Part shown: positions 15,563-23,650 of the stretch, piece by piece
How positions within the stretch are numbered: the first letter of the stretch is position 1
Layout of the letters: every line of letters begins with the position of its first letter
Assembly (NCBI GenBank): GCA_002473165.1
Contig: DKSD01000032.1
Span: 1-41,664 of the forward strand
Length of the DNA: 41,664 nucleotides
Direction: 5' to 3'
Source: Succinatimonas sp. UBA7265
GTDB taxonomy: Bacteria > Pseudomonadota > Gammaproteobacteria > Enterobacterales > Succinivibrionaceae
Notes under the pieces: generated by a model
Database searches by the model: none
Seen by the model: the letters and a program-made list of their open reading frames with translations, nothing else
What the model was told of the DNA's origin: nothing
Translations under genes and position numbers: made by a program

Positions 15563-16642
15563 TCAGAAGACAAAGCGGGCGCCGACAGAGTAAAGCGTGT
15601 CATCGGAAATGTCGTCAGAGGAGCCGGCGTCAAAGGCCACATCCGTCCACACGCGGAAGCTGGCGTTAGGGTTGTAGCTCAGGAAGAGCACGCCCTTGCG
15701 CTTCGTCGTTGAAGTGTCGACATAGCGTTTCCAGTCGTAGCCTGCCTGCAAAGTGATGCCGTTTGAGAAGGCGTAGCTTACCGCGGTCTCGGAGGACTTG
15801 ATCTTGTAGTCATCGATGTCGCTGTTATAGCTGACCTTGGACTCCTCAAACCAGCTTGCAAGATAGAGGCCGCTGCCTAAATTGCCCCAGGTTAAAGACA
15901 CACCGTAGTTGTCGCTGTCGTCAGCGTTCTGCGTGTATTTTTCCAGTTTGGAGTCGTACTTGAAATTGTTGAGGTTAGCCGCATCCGTGTCCTGGAAATC
16001 GAAGTAACCGTAAGCTGCGTGAATGCTGACCGGCCCGAAGAGCACGTCAGGCGAGGTATAGCCTAAAACCAGCGAGTAGCCTCTGTCGACGTTGGCTTTG
16101 TAGTCGATGAACGAGTAGTTGTCCACCGCGGTTTGGTACTCCAACGCCGCGGAGAAGCCTTTGAAATTAATCTCATAGTTGATTTTGCCGCTGTTGCGGT
16201 TGGCAAACTGCTCGCCAAAGCCGCTTAAGCGTTCAAAGATATCGGTAATGCCTTCGATCTTGTAGAGGTTGTCGAGGTAACGGCCGGCCTTTAAAGTGCC
16301 GTATTTGCCAAAATCAATGCCGACATAGGCATCGCGCAGCTGCGTGGGAACGGCTTCAGTGCTGCTGCCGTTTTCCTGGTACTGGGTCTGGTATCTGGCA
16401 AAACCGTCGATGCCGTCCGTCAGCCTGGTGCGGCCGTCAAGGCCGAAACGGACACGGTAGCCGATCGTCTGATCGCCTTTGTCGCTGACCAGGTTGTTGT
16501 GGCCAGACCAGTAAACGGTGTCTATATAACCGTTGATGCCCAGGGTGGTGCCATCCTTGGAATAAATCTGGGCTGCCTGCGCGGAAAACGCCGAGAAAGC
16601 CAGAACCGAAGCGAGAAGCGAAAGTTTAATCGTGTTTTTCAT
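15563..16642 (-). CDS. Outer-membrane porin
   Basis: General diffusion porin of 359 residues, the size of a 16-stranded trimeric barrel subunit. It has a 23-residue signal peptide ending AFSAQA, a mature start of the type AQIYSKDGTTLGINGYI, alternating beta-strand patterns throughout, the loop-3 style acidic region (about 110-135), and a terminal phenylalanine (YSVGARFVF) needed for BAM-mediated assembly. AAGGGA sits six bases before the ATG. It probably admits small hydrophilic solutes; selectivity cannot be read. The gene is monocistronic, with a terminator on its 3' side and a long A/T-rich regulatory region on its 5' side. Confidence 0.92.
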   Translation of the reverse strand: MKNTIKLSLLASVLAFSAFSAQAAQIYSKDGTTLGINGYIDTVYWSGHNNLVSDKGDQTIGYRVRFGLDGRTRLTDGIDGFARYQTQYQENGSSTEAVPTQLRDAYVGIDFGKYGTLKAGRYLDNLYKIEGITDIFERLSGFGEQFANRNSGKINYEINFKGFSAALEYQTAVDNYSFIDYKANVDRGYSLVLGYTSPDVLFGPVSIHAAYGYFDFQDTDAANLNNFKYDSKLEKYTQNADDSDNYGVSLTWGNLGSGLYLASWFEESKVSYNSDIDDYKIKSSETAVSYAFSNGITLQAGYDWKRYVDTSTTKRKGVLFLSYNPNASFRVWTDVAFDAGSSDDISDDTLYSVGARFVF

Positions 16643-17517
16643 AGTGAATCCCTTAATGATAACTGTATGTGTCCAATAAGTTTTTTTAAAAAAATTGAGT
16701 TTGTATCCTGTATAAGGCAGGGATAAAACTGCCTGTACCGGAACGAATTTTTTATAACTAAATATTTAGTTAGAGAGATCTTGAATATCATCCAAAAGGC
16801 TTTTCTAGGGCGAAAAACTTTCAGGCTGATTTTGAAGATCAAAACTCCGTCAGTGACGGAACACGGGAATAAACGCCTAAGAGACGGCGATCACATGCAC
16901 ATACACATGCGCATGCAGGAGAGGAGGCAGCGGCAGGATGAAGCGGGGACAGACAAAAATTCCGGGAACAGAGCGTTTCCGAAGCTGAATACTGAAGAGC
17001 GAGGCTCATTCAGCAGTGACTTAAGCTTATTGTTCATAATGTACCTGTAAAACCACAGCAGGAGGAATTTCCTGATGTGGTTTCATAATCCGCCGGCTTT
17101 TGCCCACTGTCAAGCGTGATCTGCATAACATTTTATGTTTTTAGCGTTTTCGTGTGGATTTGCGAGGCGAAAAGACTCAATTTAATTTGATTTAATAATT
17201 TGATATTTAATTAAAAATATTCTAATCAGTCGTCAGTTCCGCCAGCAGCAAAAATTTTTAACTTTTAGTGTTTCCTGAATATCAGAACAAAATCGTATTT
17301 TTGCCTGCATTTTCCAAAAATATTTTTTAATTACAAAACAGCAATAAAACTCGAAGCGGCTAAAATCCCGGCGGCCCGGGGAGCGCGGCCTTTTTTTGGT
17401 GCAGGCTTTTAATGAAAAACCGCACGTCAGGAGCGTGATCCCGGTGCGCAGGATCGGTGATCATTTCTTTGTTTACCGCGCGAGTATCATGAAAGAAAAA
17501 ACGCAGGGAACCCTTTC
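16643..17517. other. Long A/T-rich intergenic region, porin to UvrA-like
   Basis: 875 bases between the divergent porin and UvrA-like genes. It is clearly richer in A/T than the rest of the window. Contents: a GGCAG/CTGCC dyad near 16713-16730, an 18-bp perfect palindrome at 16755-16772, a purine-rich stretch with repeated CATGC words near 16893-16935, and the leader-peptide region before 17518. Frames such as 16781-17050 have no ribosome-binding site and unusual composition, so I do not call a gene. It could hold an unrecognised sRNA. Confidence 0.5.
16755..16772. promoter_or_regulatory. 18-bp perfect palindrome upstream of the porin
   Basis: TAACTAAATATTTAGTTA, symmetric over all 18 bases, lies 113 bases upstream of the porin start. 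It looks like a dimeric regulator's operator, placed where an activator or upstream repressor site would be. The cognate protein is not identifiable here. Confidence 0.4.
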
Positions 17518-17521
17518 ATGA
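17489..17521 (+). CDS. Possible 10-residue leader peptide
   Basis: A short frame, MKEKTQGTLS, ends in TGA that overlaps the ATG of the UvrA-like gene (ATGA). Its start and the gene's start are the two arms of a 9-bp inverted repeat, TCATGAAAG (17487-17495) and CTTTCATGA (17513-17521), which would fold the intervening AGGGA ribosome-binding site into a loop and pair the start codon. This is the layout of translational attenuators of antibiotic-resistance genes. Only a weak GAG precedes the leader ATG, so it is a candidate only. Confidence 0.35.
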   Translation: MKEKTQGTLS

Positions 17522-20010
17522 CCAAAACCTCAGACCGCCCTGATCACATCCTGGTGCGCGGCGCCCGGGTGCACACCTTAAAGAACCTCGACGTCAGCAT
17601 CCCTTTAAACGAGATCGTCGGCATCGCCGGAGTTTCAGGATCCGGCAAATCCTCGCTGGCTATGGGCGTGCTCTACGCCGAGGGATCGCGCCGCTACCTC
17701 GAAGCGCTCTCGGCCTACACCCGCCGCCGCCTCACGCAGGCCTCGCGCGCGGCGGTGGACGAGGTGCTCTACATCCCATCGGCCCTGGCGCTGCACCAGC
17801 GCCCGGCCGTGCCCGGGATCCGCAGCACCTTCGGCACCATGTCCGAGCTCCTAAACGCGCTGCGCCTGATGTTCTCGCGCCTCTCCTCCCATGTGTGCCC
17901 TAACGGGCACCATGTCCCGCCCACGCTCGCGGTCGCGGCCGAGCAGGAGATCACCTGCCCTGAATGCGGCGCGCGCTTTTACGGCCCGTCTGCCGAAGAG
18001 CTTTCTTTCAATTCCCAGGGCGCCTGCCCGCGCTGCCAGGGCACCGGCTTTGTCAGGGCGGTCGACGAGAGCACGCTCGTGCCCGATGAGAGCCTGAGCA
18101 TCGACGATGGCGCGGTGCTTCCCTGGAAGACGCTCATGTGGTCTTTGATGACGGACGTGTGCCGCGCCATGGGCGTACGCACGGATGTGCCCTTCAGAGA
18201 GCTTACTGAAAAAGAGCGGGAAATCGTCTTCCACGGCCCGGCCGTCAAAAAGCACATCTTCTACAAGGCCAAGAACACGGAAACGGCAGGCGAGCTCGAT
18301 TTTACCTACTACAACGCCGTTTATACCGTGGAGAACGCCCTAAGCAAGGTCAAAGACGAGAAAGGCATGAAGCGCGTGGAGCGCTTTTTAAAGATAACGC
18401 CCTGCCCTGACTGCCAGGGCACGCGCCTGTCAGAGAAAGCCCGCGCGCCGCTTTTGGCCGGAATGAACCTTGCCAAAGCCTGCACGCTGAGCCTCACCGA
18501 GCTCATCGCCTGGGTCAAAGGCGTGCCCGGCACGCTGCCCGAGCCCATGCGCCCCATGGCGCAGAGCATCTGCGATTCCTTCCAGATGACGGCCGCGAGG
18601 CTTTTGGATCTCGGGCTTGGCTACCTCTCGCTCGATCGCGCCGGCGCCACGCTCTCCACGGGCGAGCGGCAGCGCGTGCAGCTTGCCCGCGCCGTGCGCA
18701 ACCGCACGACCGGCGTGCTCTATGTCTTGGACGAGCCGTCAATCGGCCTGCATCCGCGCAACCTCGAAGGCCTCACCGGGGTCATGGACGATCTCAAGGC
18801 CGACGGCAACAGCGTGATCGTCGTCGATCACGACACCCAGGTGCTGCGCCGCTGCGATCATCTGCTCGAACTCGGCCCCGGCGCCGGCGCAAACGGCGGG
18901 CGCATCATCGCGCAGGGCACGGTCGCCGAGGTCAAAGCCTCGCCGCATTCGGTGATCGCCCCTTATCTTGGGAACAAACAGGCGCCCGCCAGAGCTCAGG
19001 CTCTAAAAGCGCACATGTTTGACGCAGGCGCCATCGCCATTGAGACCACGCCGCTGCACACCGTGCATGCGCTCAAAGTGCGCTTCCCGCAAAACCGTCT
19101 TTGTGTGATCACGGGAGTCTCAGGCTCCGGCAAGACGACGCTGATCTTGGAATCGCTTATGCCCGCGCTGCTCTCAAAGCTCTCAAACACGCCGCTGCCA
19201 GCGCATGTCAAAGCCCTGGACGCACCCGGTTTGACCGCGGCCAAACTCATAGACGCCAGCCCCATCGGCATCAACGTGCGCTCGACCGTCGCCACCTACT
19301 GCGGCGTGCACGATGAGCTGCGCAAGGCCTGGGCCGCCAGCCCGGATGCGAAAGCGCGCAGGCGCCGCGCCGGGGATTTCTCTTATAACACCGGGGCGCT
19401 GCGCTGTCCCGAGTGCGACGGCACGGGCGAGGTGAGCCTCGATGTGCAGTTTTTGCCGGATGTCGACATCCCCTGCCCTTCCTGCCGCGGCAGCCGTTAC
19501 GGCAAAGAGGCGAGCGAAATCCGCAGGATATGCGCCGACGGCAAGGCGCGCTCGCTGCCTGAGGTGATGGCCATGGAAGCTCAGGCGGCGCTTCCGGCGC
19601 TGAGCGATCTCCCCTCGGTGAAAAACCGCCTGCAGATCCTCGCGGATCTCGGAGTGGGCTACCTCACGCTCGGCGAGGCCACGCCGGGGCTTTCAGGCGG
19701 CGAGGCGCAGCGGCTTAAGCTCTGTTCGGAGATGGGGCGCAGCCAAAAAGGCGCGGTCTTCGTGTTCGATGAGCCCACGATCGGCTTGCACCCCCAGGAT
19801 GTGAAAAAACTCATCGGGATCTTTGATGCGCTGGTCTCAAAGGGCGCCACGGTGATCGTCATCGAGCATGATCAGGACGTGATCCGCAGCGCCGACTGGA
19901 TAGTCGACATGGGCCCGGGAGGAGGAGGCGAAGGCGGCCGTGTCGTGTGCGAGGGCACGCCTGATGACATCCGCGCCTGCCCTGAGAGCGTAACCGGCAG
20001 GTATCTGTGA
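17518..20010 (+). CDS. UvrA-like ABC ATPase lacking the UvrB-binding domain
   Basis: Cytosolic twin-ABC protein of 830 residues, about 110 shorter than UvrA. First half: Walker A GVSGSGKSS (38-46), a first zinc-type pair in CPNGH...CPEC, signature LSTGERQRVQLARA and Walker B VLYVLDEPSIGLHP. Second half: Walker A GVSGSGKTT, the zinc module CPECDGTGEVSLDVQFLPDVDIPCPSC, signature LSGGEAQRLKLCSE and VFVFDEPTIGLHP. In UvrA the UvrB-binding domain sits between the first CP-x-H segment and the CP-x-CG segment; here only about 24 residues join them, so that domain is deleted. Such UvrA2-type paralogues are associated with tolerance to DNA-binding drugs rather than standard repair. Its regulation may involve the overlapping leader frame. 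Confidence 0.85.
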   Translation: MTKTSDRPDHILVRGARVHTLKNLDVSIPLNEIVGIAGVSGSGKSSLAMGVLYAEGSRRYLEALSAYTRRRLTQASRAAVDEVLYIPSALALHQRPAVPGIRSTFGTMSELLNALRLMFSRLSSHVCPNGHHVPPTLAVAAEQEITCPECGARFYGPSAEELSFNSQGACPRCQGTGFVRAVDESTLVPDESLSIDDGAVLPWKTLMWSLMTDVCRAMGVRTDVPFRELTEKEREIVFHGPAVKKHIFYKAKNTETAGELDFTYYNAVYTVENALSKVKDEKGMKRVERFLKITPCPDCQGTRLSEKARAPLLAGMNLAKACTLSLTELIAWVKGVPGTLPEPMRPMAQSICDSFQMTAARLLDLGLGYLSLDRAGATLSTGERQRVQLARAVRNRTTGVLYVLDEPSIGLHPRNLEGLTGVMDDLKADGNSVIVVDHDTQVLRRCDHLLELGPGAGANGGRIIAQGTVAEVKASPHSVIAPYLGNKQAPARAQALKAHMFDAGAIAIETTPLHTVHALKVRFPQNRLCVITGVSGSGKTTLILESLMPALLSKLSNTPLPAHVKALDAPGLTAAKLIDASPIGINVRSTVATYCGVHDELRKAWAASPDAKARRRRAGDFSYNTGALRCPECDGTGEVSLDVQFLPDVDIPCPSCRGSRYGKEASEIRRICADGKARSLPEVMAMEAQAALPALSDLPSVKNRLQILADLGVGYLTLGEATPGLSGGEAQRLKLCSEMGRSQKGAVFVFDEPTIGLHPQDVKKLIGIFDALVSKGATVIVIEHDQDVIRSADWIVDMGPGGGGEGGRVVCEGTPDDIRACPESVTGRYL

Positions 20011-20152
20011 AAAGCTCGCAGGCTCACAAAAACGCGCAGGATCGCACCCTGCCAGGGCTTTTCATGGTAAAAAAAGCGCAATATTTTAGATATTGTGATA
20101 ATTTTGATTGAATAACAGCATATTGCTTTAATTACCGCACCCCGGAGCTCCC

Positions 20153-20537
20153 ATGAAAATCGAACACGCAGCCCTTTACGTAAAAGATCTGGAAAAGGCC
20201 AGGGAATTCTTCGTCAAATATTTCGGCGGCACGGCCAATGAGATCTACCGCAACGAAAAGAACGGCTTCAGCTCTTACTTCATCAATTTCGACGGCGGCG
20301 CACGCCTTGAGATCATGCACAAGACTTCCATGGACGATCAGCCAAAGCCCATGGCGAGGACCGGCTTTATCCACCTGGCTTTCTCTTTGGGCAGCAAAGA
20401 AAAAGTCGATGAACTGGCCGCGCGCCTTAAAACTGACGGCTATCAGGTGACAAGCGGGCCGCGGACCACCGGAGACGGCTATTACGATAGCCTGCGCCCT
20501 CGATGCAGAAGGCAACCAGATAGAGATCACCCTCTAA
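20153..20537 (+). pseudogene. VOC/glyoxalase-fold gene with a frameshift near its end
   Basis: Reads as a VOC-superfamily protein: MKIEHAALYVKDLEKAREFF, then a GARLEIMHKT strand, GFIHLAFSLGSKEKVDEL and GPRTTGDGYYDS. At 20491-20500 the frame shifts; the expected ending, ALDAEGNQIEITL, is present one base over and stops at 20537. One extra base in CTGCGCCC explains it. As written the frame runs on to 20614 with an unrelated tail (KIPFISFKSSGRTA). VOC proteins include glyoxalase I and bleomycin-binding proteins; the candidate metal ligands His5, Glu54 and His74 are present, but the final Glu is in the shifted part. Good ribosome-binding site (GGAG). Gene decay or a sequence error. Confidence 0.7.
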
Positions 20538-20727
20538 GACAGCTCTGCCCGGCCCGCAACAGGGCAGAAAAAATCCCCTTTATCAGCTTCAAATCCTCAG
20601 GACGCACCGCTTAGCCGCCGGCGCGGTTCTTCCTTGTCCCCGGGCCAAACGGCAAAATAATTTGGCAGCTGCCGCGCCGGGCGCCGCTGGCACTTACCTC
20701 TTAGCTACTTATTGATTTGTAATGATA

Positions 20728-20784
20728 TTTATACGGATCGTATAAAATTAGTCGCTTGACTAAGTGATTTGCAGCCGCTACATT
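20728..20784 (+). promoter_or_regulatory. Promoter and two operator-like dyads before the TetR gene
   Basis: A near-consensus promoter: -35 TTGACT (20756-20761), a 17-bp spacer, -10 TACATT (20779-20784). A perfect dyad TTAGTC-GCTT-GACTAA (20748-20763) overlaps the -35, ideal for repression. A second dyad, TTTATACG-GAT-CGTATAAA (20728-20746), lies just upstream. The first resembles the T-T-A-G-T-containing dyads I associate with CecR-type TetR regulators, so autoregulation of the efflux operon is likely. Confidence 0.6.
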
Positions 20785-20811
20785 GCGATCAGGCAAAGCG
20801 AGGAGGAACAC

Positions 20812-21495
20812 ATGGCCGAACAGTCTATATTTACTGATCCCGCATCCGTTTATCCTGAAGACAGGCGCCGCGCGCGCGGCCTGGCCACGAAACAGGCGCT
20901 CATCGAAGCGGGCATGAAACTTTTCGGCGAGCAGGGTTTTTCCGGCACGAGCACGCGCGAGATCGCGCGCGAGGCCCGCTGCAACCTCGGCCTCATCAGC
21001 TTTCATTTCGGCACCAAAGATCACCTCTACCGCGAAGTGCGCAAAGCGCTTAAAGATCACCTCAAATCCACCATCGATCCCATTGTTTCAAGGCTCAGAG
21101 GACTTGACGGCTCCAAACTTAAAGACTGCGAGCTTTTAAAGGTTTTATCCGGGGAAATCCGCGTGATCTTGGAGGAGAACTTCGTAAAAGCGCATGACAG
21201 CTCTTATTACATCCTGCTGCGCCGCTCGCTCAAAGCCGGGGACGAAGGCACCAAAGAGCTTTTTTCCGAGGTCTTCCTGCCGCTTTTTGAAGAGATCGAA
21301 AAACTGCTTAACGAACACAGCGGCAGCGGCTTTTCACGGCGCAACAAACTGCGCGCCTTCCTGATCATCGACGGCGTTTTCGGGGTGCTGCGCGATCACG
21401 AGTTTTTAAGCGCCGCTCCCGGCATCACCGAGGATCTTAAAGCAGACACCGGGATGCTCTCAGAGATGATCGGATCGCTGGCCGTAAACGGCTGA
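20812..21495 (+). CDS. TetR/AcrR-family regulator, CecR-like
   Basis: A 227-residue repressor with an N-terminal TetR helix-turn-helix (about residues 23-70): TKQALIEAGMKLFGEQGFSGTSTREIAREARCNLGLISFHFGTKDHLYREV. The long C-terminal ligand domain, with FLIIDGVFGVLRDHEF near residue 182, fits the CecR (YbiH) class. AGGAGG precedes the ATG. It is followed after 19 bases by an HlyD gene and two ABC-2 permeases, the same neighbourhood as E. coli cecR-ybhGFSR, so it probably represses this efflux operon in response to a small toxic molecule. A close but inactivated copy of the gene lies beyond the permeases. Confidence 0.9.
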   Translation: MAEQSIFTDPASVYPEDRRRARGLATKQALIEAGMKLFGEQGFSGTSTREIAREARCNLGLISFHFGTKDHLYREVRKALKDHLKSTIDPIVSRLRGLDGSKLKDCELLKVLSGEIRVILEENFVKAHDSSYYILLRRSLKAGDEGTKELFSEVFLPLFEEIEKLLNEHSGSGFSRRNKLRAFLIIDGVFGVLRDHEFLSAAPGITEDLKADTGMLSEMIGSLAVNG

Positions 21496-21514
21496 CGCCC
21501 AGGAGGACAGTTTT

Positions 21515-22531
21515 ATGGACACTCACAAAAGCCTCATCGGGATCTTCCTGCTCCCGGCGCTGCTGCTGGTCGCCGCGCTGGGCATCGCCGTGATGGCGCT
21601 CACCGGAGTTCTGGACACCGACAGGCAGTCTGGTTTTGTGCAGGGCGAGATCGACGGCGATCGCATCGACATCAGCGCCAAATTCACCGCGCGCGTGGCC
21701 TCAGAGGAAGTAAAAGAAGGCCAGGCGGTAAAGGCAGGCGATCTCGTGCTCACGTTAGACGGTTCGGAGATGCTGCCTAAAGTGCGCCAGGCGCAGGAGG
21801 CGCTGGCGCAGGCCAAAGCGGCTTTGGACAAAGCGCACAAAGGCCTGCGCGATGAGGAGCTCTCGCAGCTTAAAAGCAGCCACGCCTCAGCCAAGGCCGC
21901 GCTCACGCGCGCCCAAAGCAGCTATGCAAGGCTGCAGGCCCTCTACAAGCAGCGCGTGATCTCAAGGGACAAGTTTGAGGAGAGCGAGCGCGCCTTAAGG
22001 CAGGCCAAAGCCGCGGAAGAGACGGCAAAAGCTGCTTTGGATGAGGGCTTAAACGGCACGCGCGCCGAGGACATCGAGCAGGCGCAGGCTCAGGTAAAAG
22101 CGCTCGAGGCGCAGCTTGAGGAGACGCTGAGCATCGCCAAAGATCTGGAGCTCAAAGCCCCGGTGTCCGGGGAGATCTCCAAGATCGTGGCAAAGCGCGG
22201 CGAGCTGGCCGCGGCGGGCTACCCTTTGGCGACCATGATCAATTTGGATGATCTCTGGGCCAGCGCGTTTTTAAAAGAGGATCAGCTAAGAGAGGTGCGC
22301 ATGGGCAAAGAGCTTTACGCCGCCGTGCCGGCTCTTGGGGAGCAGAAGATCCTCTTTAAGATAGACTACATCTCCCCTTTGGGCAGTTACGCGACCTGGA
22401 GGGCCACCAACAACTCAGGCTCCTACGATCTCAAGACCTTTGAAGTGCGCGCACGTCCCGTTGAGCCTGCAAAGGGGCTGCGCCCGGGCATGAGCGTGAT
22501 CTTCAGCTACCCGTTTGAGTTTAAGGAATAA
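21515..22531 (+). CDS. HlyD-type membrane fusion protein, YbhG-like
   Basis: Periplasmic adaptor of an efflux pump, 338 residues. One N-terminal membrane anchor (about residues 7-30), a first lipoyl half (GEIDGDRIDISAKFTARVASEEVKEGQAVKAGDLVLTLD), a long Ala/Lys/Glu-rich coiled coil (about 85-210), the second lipoyl half (DLELKAPVSGEISKIVAKRGELAAAGYPLATMINL) and a beta-barrel domain to the end. AGGAGG precedes the ATG. Family members bridge an inner-membrane pump to an outer-membrane channel; no TolC-type gene is in the window. The next gene begins three bases after the stop. Confidence 0.9.
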   Translation: MDTHKSLIGIFLLPALLLVAALGIAVMALTGVLDTDRQSGFVQGEIDGDRIDISAKFTARVASEEVKEGQAVKAGDLVLTLDGSEMLPKVRQAQEALAQAKAALDKAHKGLRDEELSQLKSSHASAKAALTRAQSSYARLQALYKQRVISRDKFEESERALRQAKAAEETAKAALDEGLNGTRAEDIEQAQAQVKALEAQLEETLSIAKDLELKAPVSGEISKIVAKRGELAAAGYPLATMINLDDLWASAFLKEDQLREVRMGKELYAAVPALGEQKILFKIDYISPLGSYATWRATNNSGSYDLKTFEVRARPVEPAKGLRPGMSVIFSYPFEFKE

Positions 22532-22534
22532 GCC

Positions 22535-23650
22535 GTGTCCGAATTTGCCGCCGCCTTTGCCTCCGAGATCCGGCGCGCCGCACACAGCGTGCTCTTTTGG
22601 TGGGTGCTCGTCATCGCGCCGCTTACCGCGATGTTTATCCTCGTTGCGGTGTTCGCAGGCGGGCAGATGCGCGATCTGCCGGTGGCGGCTGTCGATCTGG
22701 ATAAAAGCAGCGCCTCGCGCGATTTCCTGCGCAAGGCCGACTCCCTGCCCTCCATGCGCATCGCTCAAGCGACCGATTCCCAGGAGCGGGGGGACGCGCT
22801 GCTGCGCACGGGCCAAGCCTGCGGGGTGATCATCATCCCGCGCAATTTCGAGCGCGATCTGCAAGCGCTGCGCCCTGCGAAGATCATCGCTTATTTTGAC
22901 GGCCAGCACATGCCCGCCGGCAGCGTGCTGCGCCGCGATCTTACCGATCTCTCAGGGGAGTTTTGGAAAGCATTTTATGTGGAAGCCCTGGAGCGCCAGG
23001 GGATCCGGCCGCAGAAAGCGCAGTCGCTCGCGGCGACGCTTTCAATTGATCTCAGAGCGCCGGGCAACGCCTCGGTCGATTACCGTGTGTTCCTCGATCA
23101 CGGCTTTTTGCCGGTGCTCATCGAGCTCTCGTATCTCATCTACGGCGTCTGCCGCATCAAAAGCGAAGGCGCGCCCGGCCTCGGCAAATCCCTGGGGATC
23201 CTCGCTTTTGCCGCGCTGTTCTCGTGGCTGTGGTGCAGCGCCATCGGCTTTGGGCTGCGCTGCTGCGGCGCCGCCGGCAACGCCTGCCCTTATGCAGAGG
23301 TGATCATCATGTACCTGCTATTGATGATCTGCTGCACCGCGCAGGCGCTGTTTATCGCCGGGATCACCGACAACCGCCTGCAGGGGCTGATGTTTGTCTC
23401 GGGCATGGCCTCGCCGGCGCTGGCCTTTACCGGGCTGACGTTTCCGCTTACGGCCATGCCGTATTTCGCCGCTTTTTGGGCAGGGCTTTTGCCCGTAACC
23501 CACGTGCTAACCGCCGAGAGCGCCATCTCCCAGCGCGGCGCCTCGCTGCTCTCGCAGCTGCCCTCGCTCGAGGCGCTGGCCCTGCTCGCGCTCGTTTATG
23601 CCGCAGCGGGGATCGCCTTTTTGCGAGTGCGCGCAAGGAGCGCCGCATGA
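22535..23650 (+). CDS. ABC-2-type permease, first of a pair
   Basis: Inner-membrane protein of 371 residues from a GTG start (AAGGAA upstream). Layout of the ABC-2 YbhS/YbhR class: a membrane helix near residues 20-42, a large extracytoplasmic domain (DLPVAAVDLDKSSASRDFLRKAD ... GVIIIPRNFERDL), then about five helices from residue 185 to the C-terminus. It overlaps the second permease by four bases (ATGA), so the two proteins are probably made in equal amounts as a heterodimer. The operon contains no ATP-binding subunit, unlike E. coli ybhGFSR. Confidence 0.85.
   Translation: MSEFAAAFASEIRRAAHSVLFWWVLVIAPLTAMFILVAVFAGGQMRDLPVAAVDLDKSSASRDFLRKADSLPSMRIAQATDSQERGDALLRTGQACGVIIIPRNFERDLQALRPAKIIAYFDGQHMPAGSVLRRDLTDLSGEFWKAFYVEALERQGIRPQKAQSLAATLSIDLRAPGNASVDYRVFLDHGFLPVLIELSYLIYGVCRIKSEGAPGLGKSLGILAFAALFSWLWCSAIGFGLRCCGAAGNACPYAEVIIMYLLLMICCTAQALFIAGITDNRLQGLMFVSGMASPALAFTGLTFPLTAMPYFAAFWAGLLPVTHVLTAESAISQRGASLLSQLPSLEALALLALVYAAAGIAFLRVRARSAA

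Noticed and set aside
16781..17050. 89-codon open frame upstream of the UvrA-like gene
   Set aside because: No ribosome-binding site, starts inside an A/T-rich regulatory region, and the composition (His/Met/Arg/Gln runs from a CATGC-rich stretch) is not protein-like.
17373..17397. GC-rich stretch followed by seven T as a terminator in the porin/UvrA-like gap
   Set aside because: The only decent stem (CCCGG/CCGGG) lies well before the T-run, and no gene on the plus strand ends nearby.
23224..23646. N-terminal extension of the second permease
   Set aside because: It is an out-of-frame reading of the first permease; the ATG at 23647 in the ATGA overlap is the natural start.
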